Positions 42,195 through 49,926 of a stretch of 64,000 bases of DNA are shown here, piece after piece; the first letter of the stretch is position 1, and every line of letters begins with the position of its first letter. The notes under the pieces are model-generated. The model worked only from the letters and a program-made list of their open reading frames with translations. It was not told where the DNA came from and did no database searches. This DNA comes from Trujillonella endophytica (GTDB taxonomy: Bacteria; Actinomycetota; Actinomycetes; Mycobacteriales; Geodermatophilaceae), in contig NZ_JABGCI010000013.1 of NCBI RefSeq assembly GCF_019799905.1, forward strand, positions 54,927 through 118,926, read 5' to 3'. Made by a program: the position numbers and the translations under genes.

Positions 42195-43547
42195 ATGCTC
42201 TGCGCCGTGACCAGCACCGCCGCGCCCCGGCGCGCCCCCGCCGGGACGACGCGGCGGATCCACCCCGCCTGGTGGGTCGCCGCGGTGACGTTCCTGGCCC
42301 TCGTGGGCGCGGCCGCCTTCCGCGCGGTGCCCGGGGTGCTCATCGACCCGCTGCGCGACGAGTACGGGTGGTCGGTGTCGACGATCTCGTTCGCGGTCGC
42401 GATCAACATGGCGCTGTACGGGCTCACCGCGCCGTTCGCGGCCGCGCTGATGGAGAAGTTCGGCATCCGTCGCGTCGTCGTCTGCGCGCTGCTCCTCGTC
42501 GCCGTCGGCAGCGGGCTGACCGTGTTCATGACGGCGAGCTGGCAGCTGGTCCTGCTGTGGGGCGTGCTGGTGGGCCTGGGGGCCGGGTCGATGGCGCTGT
42601 CGCTGGTGGCGACGGTGACCGGCCGGTGGTTCGTGGCCCGCCGCGGCCTGGTGTCGGGCGTGCTGACCGCGGGCGGGGCCGCCGGCCAGCTGGTCTTCCT
42701 GCCGCTGGTCGCCTGGATCGACGCCCGGTGGGGCTGGCGGGCGGCGTCACTGGGGACGACGGGCGCCGCGCTGGCCGTCGTCCCGCTGGTGGCGTGGCTG
42801 CTGCGGGACCGGCCGCGCGACGTGGGCGCCGTCCCCTACGGCGGGACGGCGGCCGACGACGTCGACCCGGTCCGCGCGGGCGCGGCGCGGACCGCCGTCC
42901 AGGGGCTCGTCGCCGCGTCCCGTTCGCGCGCCTTCTGGCTGCTCGCCGGCGGGTTCTTCATCTGCGGGCTGTCCACCAACGGGCTGGTCCAGCCGCACTT
43001 CATCCCGGCCGCGCACGACCACGGCATGCCGGTGACGACGGCGGCCGGCCTGCTGGCGCTGGTCGGGATCTTCGACATCGCCGGCACGGTCCTCTCCGGC
43101 TGGCTGACCGACCGGGTCGACCCGCGGCTGCTGCTGCTGGCGTACTACGGGCTCCGCGGCGCCTCGCTGTTCCTGCTCCCGGCGCTGTTCGGGCCGGACC
43201 TGCAGGCCAGCATGGTGGTGTTCATCGTCTTCTACGGCCTGGACTGGGTGGCCACGGTGCCGCCGACGCTCGCGCTGTGCCGGGAGCACTTCGGCACCCG
43301 GGCGCCGGTCGTCTTCGGCTGGGTGTTCGCCGCGCACCAGCTCGGCTCGGCGTTCGCGGCCTTCGGCGGCGGCGTCATCCGCGACGTCACCGGCTCCTAC
43401 GACCTGGCCTGGGTGCTGGCCGCCGGCCTCTGCCTGCTCGCGGCGCTGATGTCGGTGTCGATCACCCGCGGCACCCCGCCCCCCGCCGTCCCCACCGCGC
43501 TGCCGACCGAGCCGCAGGCGGCCGCCGCCGACCAGGCCCACGGCTGA
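42195..43547 (+). CDS. MFS transporter
   Basis: A 450-residue secondary transporter with 12 hydrophobic helices. The first loop carries DEYGWSVSTISFAVAINMALYGLTAPFAAALMEKFG, and the conserved 2-3 loop is MEKFGIRRVVV. The pattern WSVSTISFA and the overall layout fit the monocarboxylate/oxalate-formate-type MFS group (MCT). It is divergent from the GlxA-type regulator, which suggests inducible transport of a small organic substrate. Starts at ATG 42195 or GTG 42207 are both possible; no Shine-Dalgarno sequence decides. Confidence 0.9.
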   Translation: MLCAVTSTAAPRRAPAGTTRRIHPAWWVAAVTFLALVGAAAFRAVPGVLIDPLRDEYGWSVSTISFAVAINMALYGLTAPFAAALMEKFGIRRVVVCALLLVAVGSGLTVFMTASWQLVLLWGVLVGLGAGSMALSLVATVTGRWFVARRGLVSGVLTAGGAAGQLVFLPLVAWIDARWGWRAASLGTTGAALAVVPLVAWLLRDRPRDVGAVPYGGTAADDVDPVRAGAARTAVQGLVAASRSRAFWLLAGGFFICGLSTNGLVQPHFIPAAHDHGMPVTTAAGLLALVGIFDIAGTVLSGWLTDRVDPRLLLLAYYGLRGASLFLLPALFGPDLQASMVVFIVFYGLDWVATVPPTLALCREHFGTRAPVVFGWVFAAHQLGSAFAAFGGGVIRDVTGSYDLAWVLAAGLCLLAALMSVSITRGTPPPAVPTALPTEPQAAAADQAHG

Positions 43548-43586
43548 GCGACGGCGTCGGGCCGGTTCCACGATGCCGACGTCTTC

Positions 43587-43622
43587 CGGACGTTGCCGGC
43601 GCGATCCTGCCGGCAACGTCCG
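43587..43622. terminator. Bidirectional hairpin terminator
   Basis: Perfect 14-bp stem (43587-43600 and 43609-43622) with an 8-nt loop, between the convergent MFS and NTF2-like genes. Confidence 0.87.
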
Positions 43623-43668
43623 CGATCGACCGGCAAGCTGATCCCCAGGCCGGAAGCCAACCGCGGGG

Positions 43669-44013
43669 TCAGGCGGTGTGCTCCAGGGGGAGACGCACCG
43701 TCTGCGCCCGGATCGAGTCCCCCTCGAACATGAAGGTGTCGACGCCCTCCGCCCGCGCCTTCTCCGCGACCGCCGTCCACTCGATGAAGAGCAGGTCGCC
43801 GACGTGGTGACGGGTGGGGATGTCCCAGTCGGCGTCGGGGATCTCGCCGAGCAGCCCGGCGAAGACCTCGCGGATGCCGTCCCGGCCGCGCACCACGCCG
43901 TCGGGGGTGACGAGGACGGCGTCCTCGGCGTAGTCGGCGACGATCCCGTCGAGGTCGGCCGCCCCGATCGCCGTCACGTGGTGGTCGAAGATCTCCTGCG
44001 GGGTACGTGCCAT
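43669..44013 (-). CDS. NTF2-like (SnoaL/DUF4440) protein
   Basis: A 114-residue NTF2-like protein: FDHHVTAIGAADLDGIVADYAEDAVLVTPDGVVRGRDGIREVFAGLL, then the FIEWTAVAEKARAEGVDTFMFEGDSIRAQTV strands. The family covers small dehydratases and isomerases and ligand-binding proteins. ATG at 44013 has GAGAGGAG upstream. It is on the minus strand with the GMC oxidoreductase but separated by 86 bp, so joint transcription is possible but unproven. Confidence 0.82.
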   Translation of the reverse strand: MARTPQEIFDHHVTAIGAADLDGIVADYAEDAVLVTPDGVVRGRDGIREVFAGLLGEIPDADWDIPTRHHVGDLLFIEWTAVAEKARAEGVDTFMFEGDSIRAQTVRLPLEHTA

Positions 44014-44099
44014 CACGGCTCCTCTCGCCCGGTCCCGTGCGGACACCGAGCATGCTCCGGCCGGCTCCCGGGGGACAGCCCTCGCCGCACCCCGCCGGC

Positions 44100-45722
44100 T
44101 CAGGCGGTGGCGGCCAGGGCGGGGTCGACGCTGCGGCCGGCGATCAGGTCGGCGGCCCGCTCGGCGATCATGATCGTCGGGGCGTTGGTGTTGCCCCGCA
44201 CGAGCGTCGGCATGACCGAGGCGTCGACGACGCGCAGCCCGTCGACGCCGTGCACCCGCAGCCGGGGGTCGACGACGGCCTGGTCGTCGGTGCCCATCCG
44301 GCACGACGACACCGGGTGGTACAGCGACTCGAGGGTGTCGCGGACCGCCTGGCGCAGCCCGTCCCTCGTGTGCACCGCGCCGCCCGGCGACCACTCCTCG
44401 GCGAGGACGTCGGCCAGGGGCCCGACCGAGGCGATCTCGCGGGCCTTCTCGACGCCGCAGACCAGCGCGTCCAGGTCGCGCTCGTCGGTCAGGTAGCCGG
44501 CGTCGATGGCCGGCGCCCACGCCGGGTCCGCCGAGCGCAGCCGCACCGAGCCGCGCGAGTGCACCCGCACCAGCACCGCCGCGGCGGTGAACGCGTCGAC
44601 GTCCGGGTCGACCTCCGCCTGCCGCCAGAACTTGACCGGCAGGAAGTGGTACTGCAGGTCGGGGGCCTCCAGGTCCGGGCGGGACCGCGTGAAGAGACCG
44701 GCCTCGGCGAGGTTGGACGTCAGCGGCCCGCGGCGGGCGCCGAACCACTTGGCGTAGCCCGCGGGCGACTCGGCGCGGAACAGCGACTCGCCCGACCGGG
44801 TGTGCCAGATCGTCGGCACCAGCGGGTGGTCCTGCAGCCCGCCGCCGACGCCGGGCAGGTCGTGCACCACGTCGACGCCGACCTCGCGCAGGTGCTCGCC
44901 CGGCCCGATGCCCGACAGCATGAGCAGCTGCGGGGAGTTCACCGCGCCGCCGGCCAGCACGACCTCGGCGGCGGCGTGCGCGGTGTGCAGCTGCCCGCCG
45001 CGCCGGTACTCGACGCCGGTGGCCCGCCCGCCGGCGACGAGCACGCGGGTGGTCATCGCGCCGGTCAGCACCGTCAGGTTCGGCCGGTCCATGACCGGGT
45101 GCAGGTAGGCGTCGGCCGCCGACCAGCGCCGCCCGCGCCGCTGGGTGAGCTGGTAGAGGCCCACGCCCTCCTGGTCGGCGCCGTTGAAGTCGTCGTTGCG
45201 CGGGTGGCCCGCGGCCACGGCGGACTCGATCGCGGCCCGGGACCAGGCGTGCGGCGAGCGGGGGTCCTCCACCCGCAGCGGGCCGCCGGCGCCGTGGAAC
45301 CGGTCGGTCCCGCGGGCGTTGTCCTCCATCCGCCGGAACAGGGGCAGCACGTGCTCGTAGGACCACGACGGGTCCCCGGTCAGCTGCGCCCACTCGTCGT
45401 AGTCGGCGGCCGCCCCGCGGATGTAGATCATCGCGTTGATCGACGACGACCCGCCGAGCAGCTTGCCCCGCGGCCAGAACAGCCGGCGCCCCACGAGCCC
45501 CGGCTGCGGCTCGGTCGAGTAGTTCCAGTCCCGCCGGGTGCGCCAGACCTTGTACAGCGCGGCGGGGATCTGCACCTCGAGGACGTCGTCGGACCCGCCG
45601 GCCTCCAGCAGCAGCACCCGCAGCGACGGGTCCTCGGTCAGCCGGCCGGCGAGCGCGCAGCCCGCCGACCCGGCCCCGACGACGACGACGTCGTACTCGG
45701 CGCTCGACACGCTGTCGCCCAT
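44100..45722 (-). CDS. GMC-family FAD oxidoreductase (choline dehydrogenase-like)
   Basis: A 540-residue flavoenzyme that oxidises alcohols. The FAD-binding start DVVVVGAGSAGCALAGRL (about 11-28), GMC signature 1 GKLLGGSSSINAMIYIRG (about 86-103), signature 2 AGGAVNSPQLLMLSGIGP and the C-terminal active-site region YHPVSSCRMG with the catalytic His are all present. The ATG overlaps the stop of an aldehyde dehydrogenase gene, giving an alcohol-to-acid oxidation pair like BetA/BetB. The alcohol is unknown. Divergent TetR gene 47348 and the mycofactocin-linked SDR 48037 lie upstream. Confidence 0.93.
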   Translation of the reverse strand: MGDSVSSAEYDVVVVGAGSAGCALAGRLTEDPSLRVLLLEAGGSDDVLEVQIPAALYKVWRTRRDWNYSTEPQPGLVGRRLFWPRGKLLGGSSSINAMIYIRGAAADYDEWAQLTGDPSWSYEHVLPLFRRMEDNARGTDRFHGAGGPLRVEDPRSPHAWSRAAIESAVAAGHPRNDDFNGADQEGVGLYQLTQRRGRRWSAADAYLHPVMDRPNLTVLTGAMTTRVLVAGGRATGVEYRRGGQLHTAHAAAEVVLAGGAVNSPQLLMLSGIGPGEHLREVGVDVVHDLPGVGGGLQDHPLVPTIWHTRSGESLFRAESPAGYAKWFGARRGPLTSNLAEAGLFTRSRPDLEAPDLQYHFLPVKFWRQAEVDPDVDAFTAAAVLVRVHSRGSVRLRSADPAWAPAIDAGYLTDERDLDALVCGVEKAREIASVGPLADVLAEEWSPGGAVHTRDGLRQAVRDTLESLYHPVSSCRMGTDDQAVVDPRLRVHGVDGLRVVDASVMPTLVRGNTNAPTIMIAERAADLIAGRSVDPALAATA

Positions 45723-47260
45723 CAGCGGTGCCGCCCGTGCACCAGGCCCATGACGCGGGCGAGCGCGTCGGTCGCCTGCGCGGGACGGCCGAAGCTCATC
45801 AGGTCCACCGGCAGGGAGAACCGCTTGCGGGTGATCGCCTTGGCGCGGGTGAACTCCTTGAGCCCGTCCTCGCCGTGGATGCGGCCGAAGCCGCTCTCGC
45901 CGACGCCGCCGAAGGGCAGTGCCGGCACCGAGGCGAAGGTGAGCACGGAGTTGATCGAGGTCATGCCGCTCTTCATCCGGCGGGCGAGGTCCATCGCCCG
46001 CGCCCGCGACCCGGAGTAGACCGAGCCGGCCAGCCCGTGCGCGTTGGCGTTGGTGCGCTCCAGCGCCTCCTCGGCGTCGCGCACCCGCGTGATCGTGATC
46101 GTCGGGCCGAACGTCTCCTCGCACACGGCGGCCGACGTCTCCGGCACGTCGACGATCACCGTGGGGGAGATGTAGCGCCCGTCGACCGTGCCGCCGGCGA
46201 GGACCCGGCCCCCGGCGCCCACCGCGTCGTCCACGTGGCGGCGGACGACGTCGGTCTGCGAGGCCATCGTCATCGGCCCGTAGGCGGCGTCGTCGTCGGA
46301 GCCCGGGCGCAGGTCGCGGGCCTTCGCGGTGACCTCGGTGACGAACCGGTCGTAGACGGCCTCGGTGGCGTACACCCGCTCGATGCCGATGCACGTCTGC
46401 CCGGCGTTGCTCATCGCGCCCCACACGGCGGCGTCGGCCGCGGCCGTCACGTCCGCGTCGTCGTCGACGATCATCGCGTCCTTGCCGCCGAGCTCCATGA
46501 GCACGGGCGTCAGCGTCTCGGCGCAGGCGGCCATGACCCTGCGCCCGGTCGGCGCGGAGCCGGTGAAGGCCAGCTTGCCCACGCCGGCGCCGCACAGGGC
46601 GGCGCCGGTCTCACCGGAGCCGGTCACCACCTGGAAGGCGTCCGCGGCGTCGGGGACGGCCGCCCGCCAGGCGGCGGCCAGCCAGGCGCCGATGGCCGGC
46701 GTGTGCTCCGACGGCTTGAAGACGACGGCGTTGCCGGCCGCCAGCGCGTAGGCGATCGAGCCCATCGGCGTGAACACCGGGTAGTTCCACGGGCCGATCA
46801 CGCCGACGACGCCGAGCGGCTGGTACTCCAGGTACGCGGCGTGGTTGGCCGCCAGCATCCCGGCCGGGACGCGCCGCGGGCCGAGCACCTTGCGGGCGTG
46901 GTTGCCGGCCCAGGCGAGGTGGTCGATGGCCAGCGTGATCTCGAGGATCGCGTCGGCGTGGGTCTTGCCGTTCTCCCGGTGCACCAGGTCCGCCAGCTCG
47001 TGGATGCGGCGCGCGAGGTAGCCGCGGTAGGCGGCCAGCCGGGTGCGGCGGCCGTCGTAACCGAGTTCGGCCCAGGTGCGGGCGGCGGCGCGGGCCGTCG
47101 CGACGGTCTCGGTGACCGCGTCGGCGTCGTGGACCGGGAAGACCCCGACGACCGCGCCGGTGGCCGGGTTCGTGGACTCGAACGTCTGGGCGGTGGCGTG
47201 CCGGTCGACCGTGCCCGCGGTGGACGCGGTGACGGTGTCCAGCTGCTCGGCGAGCGACAT
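45722..47260 (-). CDS. Aldehyde dehydrogenase
   Basis: A 512-residue NAD(P)-dependent ALDH. Motifs include VGVIGPWNYP, the VFKPSEHTP loop, catalytic Glu in LMELGGKDA and catalytic Cys in NAGQTCIGIERV. The C-terminus is normal for the family. It is the upstream partner of the GMC oxidoreductase (stop TGA overlaps the next ATG), oxidising the aldehyde that enzyme would produce. ATG at 47260 was chosen; a longer frame continues into the TetR gene and is a shadow. Both genes diverge from the TetR regulator at 47348 across an 87-bp region with two GTTACCG repeats. Confidence 0.94.
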   Translation of the reverse strand: MSLAEQLDTVTASTAGTVDRHATAQTFESTNPATGAVVGVFPVHDADAVTETVATARAAARTWAELGYDGRRTRLAAYRGYLARRIHELADLVHRENGKTHADAILEITLAIDHLAWAGNHARKVLGPRRVPAGMLAANHAAYLEYQPLGVVGVIGPWNYPVFTPMGSIAYALAAGNAVVFKPSEHTPAIGAWLAAAWRAAVPDAADAFQVVTGSGETGAALCGAGVGKLAFTGSAPTGRRVMAACAETLTPVLMELGGKDAMIVDDDADVTAAADAAVWGAMSNAGQTCIGIERVYATEAVYDRFVTEVTAKARDLRPGSDDDAAYGPMTMASQTDVVRRHVDDAVGAGGRVLAGGTVDGRYISPTVIVDVPETSAAVCEETFGPTITITRVRDAEEALERTNANAHGLAGSVYSGSRARAMDLARRMKSGMTSINSVLTFASVPALPFGGVGESGFGRIHGEDGLKEFTRAKAITRKRFSLPVDLMSFGRPAQATDALARVMGLVHGRHR

Positions 47261-47269
47261 GTGCCGCAC

Positions 47270-47288
47270 GTTACCGCCGAAGTTACCG
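47270..47288. promoter_or_regulatory. Two GTTACCG direct repeats in the divergent TetR/ALDH region
   Basis: GTTACCG at 47270-47276 and again at 47282-47288, 12 bp apart, about one turn of the helix, near the ALDH start. A possible binding site for the divergent TetR regulator. Confidence 0.4.
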
Positions 47289-47347
47289 GCGCGTAGGGGT
47301 GAGCCGGGGAGCCCGGCCGGAGGCACCGGCGGGCCTACGCTCCCGCC

Positions 47348-47986
47348 GTGCCTGCGAAGCAGCGTGGCCGGCCGCGCAGTCCGCGCGTGCACGAGGCGAT
47401 CCTCCGGGCGGCCGCCGAGCTCGTCGTGTCCGGCGGTTACGAGCGGCTGACGATGGAGGCGATCGCGGCGCGGGCAGGGGTCGGCAAGCAGACGGTCTAC
47501 CGGCGCTGGGCGGCCAAGTCGGCGGTGGTCGCCGAGGCCGCGCTGGCCGGGCACCTCCTGCCCGGGCACGGGCCGCCGGCCGACACCGGGGACGTGGTGG
47601 CCGACCTGCGGACCTGGCTGCGGCGGACGGGGTCCTGGCTGGCCGACCCCGGTTCGGCAGCGGTGGTCCGCGGGCTGGCCGCGGCCGCGTCCGACAGCCC
47701 GAGGGACGGCACCCGCCTCTACGGAGAGGTCACCGGACCCCTGTGGGACGCCCTGGTGCGCCGGCTCGACCGGGGTGTGGCGGAGGGGCGGCTGCGGGCC
47801 GGCGCCGACCTCGGGGCGGCCGCCGACGCCCTCCTCGGCACCCTGCTCTACCGCGTGCTGGCCGGCACCGGGGCCCCGACCGCCGACGAGGCGGACGGGC
47901 TGCTCGACGTCCTGTTCGGAGGCCTGCTCCGCGACGTCCGCGGCGATCCCCCCGCCGCCCTGGACACCACCCCGCCGGCGCCATAA
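47348..47986 (+). CDS. TetR-family transcriptional regulator
   Basis: A 212-residue repressor. The HTH (VHEAILRAAAELVVSGGYERLTMEAIAARAGVGKQTVYRRWAAKSAVVAEAAL) has the GVGKQTVYRRW recognition helix of the TetR_C_16-like group. The ligand domain (about 70-200) includes RLDRGVAEGRLRAGADLGAAADALLGTLLYRVL. It diverges from the ALDH/GMC operon and likely controls it. The GTG start (47348) looks leaderless: TACGCT at 47337-47342 ends five bases upstream. Confidence 0.92.
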   Translation: MPAKQRGRPRSPRVHEAILRAAAELVVSGGYERLTMEAIAARAGVGKQTVYRRWAAKSAVVAEAALAGHLLPGHGPPADTGDVVADLRTWLRRTGSWLADPGSAAVVRGLAAAASDSPRDGTRLYGEVTGPLWDALVRRLDRGVAEGRLRAGADLGAAADALLGTLLYRVLAGTGAPTADEADGLLDVLFGGLLRDVRGDPPAALDTTPPAP

Positions 47987-48036
47987 CAATCCGCTACGTC
48001 TCGTAAGACCGGCGCACGACGGAGTGGAGTCCGACC

Positions 48037-48897
48037 ATGGCGGGCAGCCTGCAGGGCAGGGTCGCGTTCATCACCGGAGCGGCACGGGGGCAGGGCCGCG
48101 CGCACGCCGTCCGGCTGGCGCGCGAGGGCGCCGACGTGATCGCCGTCGACATCTGCGCCCAGATGGAGTCGGTCGACTACCCGATGGCCACCGAGGCCGA
48201 CTTCGCGGAGACCGCCCGCCTGGTGGAGGCCCTCGACCGGCGGGTGGTGACCCGGGTCGCCGACGTCCGCGACCGCACGCAGCTGGCCGCAGCGGTCGAC
48301 GCCGGCGTCGCCGAGCTCGGCCGTCTGGACGTCGTCGTGGCGAACGCCGGGATCAGCCCGCTGGGTGCCGGCCGCGGCTCGCGCGCCTGGTTCGACGCGG
48401 TCTCGGTGGACCTCGTGGGCGTGGTGAACACCGTCGAGGTGGCGTTCGGGCACCTGTCCGCCGGGGCCTCGATCATCTGCACCGGCTCGATGGCGGCGAT
48501 GATGCCCGCCGGGGTGGGCTCGGGCGGTGGCGGCGCCGCGGGGTACGCGTTCGCCAAGCGCGAGGTCGCCCGCTTCGTGCACGACCTGGCCGCCGAGCTC
48601 GCGCCGCGGTCGATCCGGGTCAACGCCGTCCACCCCGGCAACACCGACACCCCGATGCTGCAGAACGACATGATGTACCGGATGTTCCGGCCGGACCTGG
48701 AGAACCCGACGCGGGCCGACGCCGAGCCCGGCTTCGCGTCGATGCACAAGATGCCGGTGACCACGCTGGACGCCGACGACATCAGCGAGGCCGTGCTGTT
48801 CCTCGCCTCCGACGCCTCCCGCTACGTGACCGGCCTGCAGCTCAAGGTGGAGGCCGGCGCGCTGCTGCCGATGACGACGGCGGGCGCACCCGGCTGA
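48037..48897 (+). CDS. Mycofactocin-coupled SDR oxidoreductase
   Basis: A 286-residue SDR of the mycofactocin-coupled group. The opening GRVAFITGAARGQGRAHAVRLAREGADVIAVDIC is characteristic of these enzymes, in which NAD is held tightly and electrons pass to the peptide-derived cofactor mycofactocin. ANAGI, the Ser in CTGSMAAM, and YAFAK complete the catalytic set, with a long insert between residues 210 and 240 (RMFRPDLENPTRADAEPGFASMHKM). It implies that a mycofactocin biosynthesis locus exists elsewhere in the genome. ATG at 48037 follows a GGAG. Convergent with ppk2, the stops lie within a short palindrome. Confidence 0.9.
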   Translation: MAGSLQGRVAFITGAARGQGRAHAVRLAREGADVIAVDICAQMESVDYPMATEADFAETARLVEALDRRVVTRVADVRDRTQLAAAVDAGVAELGRLDVVVANAGISPLGAGRGSRAWFDAVSVDLVGVVNTVEVAFGHLSAGASIICTGSMAAMMPAGVGSGGGGAAGYAFAKREVARFVHDLAAELAPRSIRVNAVHPGNTDTPMLQNDMMYRMFRPDLENPTRADAEPGFASMHKMPVTTLDADDISEAVLFLASDASRYVTGLQLKVEAGALLPMTTAGAPG

Positions 48898-48898
48898 C

Positions 48899-49852
48899 TC
48901 AGCCGGCGGCCGCCTCCGCGACCTCCAGCGCCTGCCGGTCGGACTCCAGGACGTCGGCGGCGGCCACCACGATGGCCGGGTCGGGCCGGCCGATGCCGGC
49001 GTCGTCCTTGCCCTCGTACTCCGAGCGGCACAGCAGGAACCGCATCGCCTCGAGCCGCGCCCGCTTCTTGTCGTTGCTCTTGATCACCGTCCACGGCGCC
49101 CACGGGGTGTCGGTGGCCGCGAACATGGCCTCCTTCGCGGCGGTGTAGTCGTCCCACCGGTCCAGCGAGGCCAGGTCGGTGGGGGAGAGCTTCCACTGCC
49201 GCACCGGGTCCAGCTGGCGGACGACGAACCGGGTCCGCTGCTCGCGCCGGGACACCGAGAACCAGAACTTGACGAGCGTGATGCCGCTGTCGACCAGCAT
49301 CTTCTCGAAGTCCGGCGCCTGGCGCATGAACCGGTCGTACTGCTCCTCGGTGGCGTAGCCCATGACCCGCTCGACGCCGGCGCGGTTGTACCAGGAGCGG
49401 TCGAACAGCACGATCTCGCCGGCGGCCGGGAGATGGGCGACGTAGCGCTGGAAGTACCACTGGCTCTGCTCGCGCTCCGACGGCTTGTCCAGCGCGACGA
49501 CCCGGGCGCCGCGTGGGTTGAGGTGCTCGGTGAAGCGCTTGATCGTGCCGCCCTTGCCGGCGGCGTCGCGGCCCTCGAAGACGACGACGACCTGCTGGCC
49601 GGTCTCCTTGACCCAGTTCTGGAAGCGCAGCAGCTGGATCTGCAGCCGGCGCTTCTCCCGCTCGTACTCGCCGCGCGGGAGCCGCTCGTCGTAGGGGTAG
49701 TCCTCGCGCCAGGTGTCGACCCGCCGCCCGTCGGGGCCGTACAGCTCGCCGTCGTCGTCCCAGTCCTCGTCGGAGTCGACGTCGGGCAGGGCCTGGAGCC
49801 GGTACTGCGAGAGGTCGATGGCCGAGGCGAGGGAGGGGGCGCTGGCGGTCAC
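48899..49852 (-). CDS. ppk2: Polyphosphate kinase 2
   Basis: A 317-residue PPK2 enzyme, which transfers phosphate between polyphosphate and nucleotides. The Walker A VFEGRDAAGKGG (about 92-102), the lid region SQWYFQRYVAHLP and Walker B/catalytic DRSWYNRAGVE (about 151-161) are intact, as is the KFWFSVSRREQRTRF helix. The N-terminal 60 residues are acidic and variable. The GTG start at 49852 has no alternative nearby. Direction (ATP or GTP formation versus polyphosphate synthesis) is subclass-dependent and was not resolved. Confidence 0.94.
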   Translation of the reverse strand: MTASAPSLASAIDLSQYRLQALPDVDSDEDWDDDGELYGPDGRRVDTWREDYPYDERLPRGEYEREKRRLQIQLLRFQNWVKETGQQVVVVFEGRDAAGKGGTIKRFTEHLNPRGARVVALDKPSEREQSQWYFQRYVAHLPAAGEIVLFDRSWYNRAGVERVMGYATEEQYDRFMRQAPDFEKMLVDSGITLVKFWFSVSRREQRTRFVVRQLDPVRQWKLSPTDLASLDRWDDYTAAKEAMFAATDTPWAPWTVIKSNDKKRARLEAMRFLLCRSEYEGKDDAGIGRPDPAIVVAAADVLESDRQALEVAEAAAG

Positions 49853-49926
49853 CGCCGTCCAGTACCCGCGCGGAGGCGTCCGGCACGCACGGTCCCGGCC
49901 CCGGATCGCGCTGCCATGCTGGCGCC

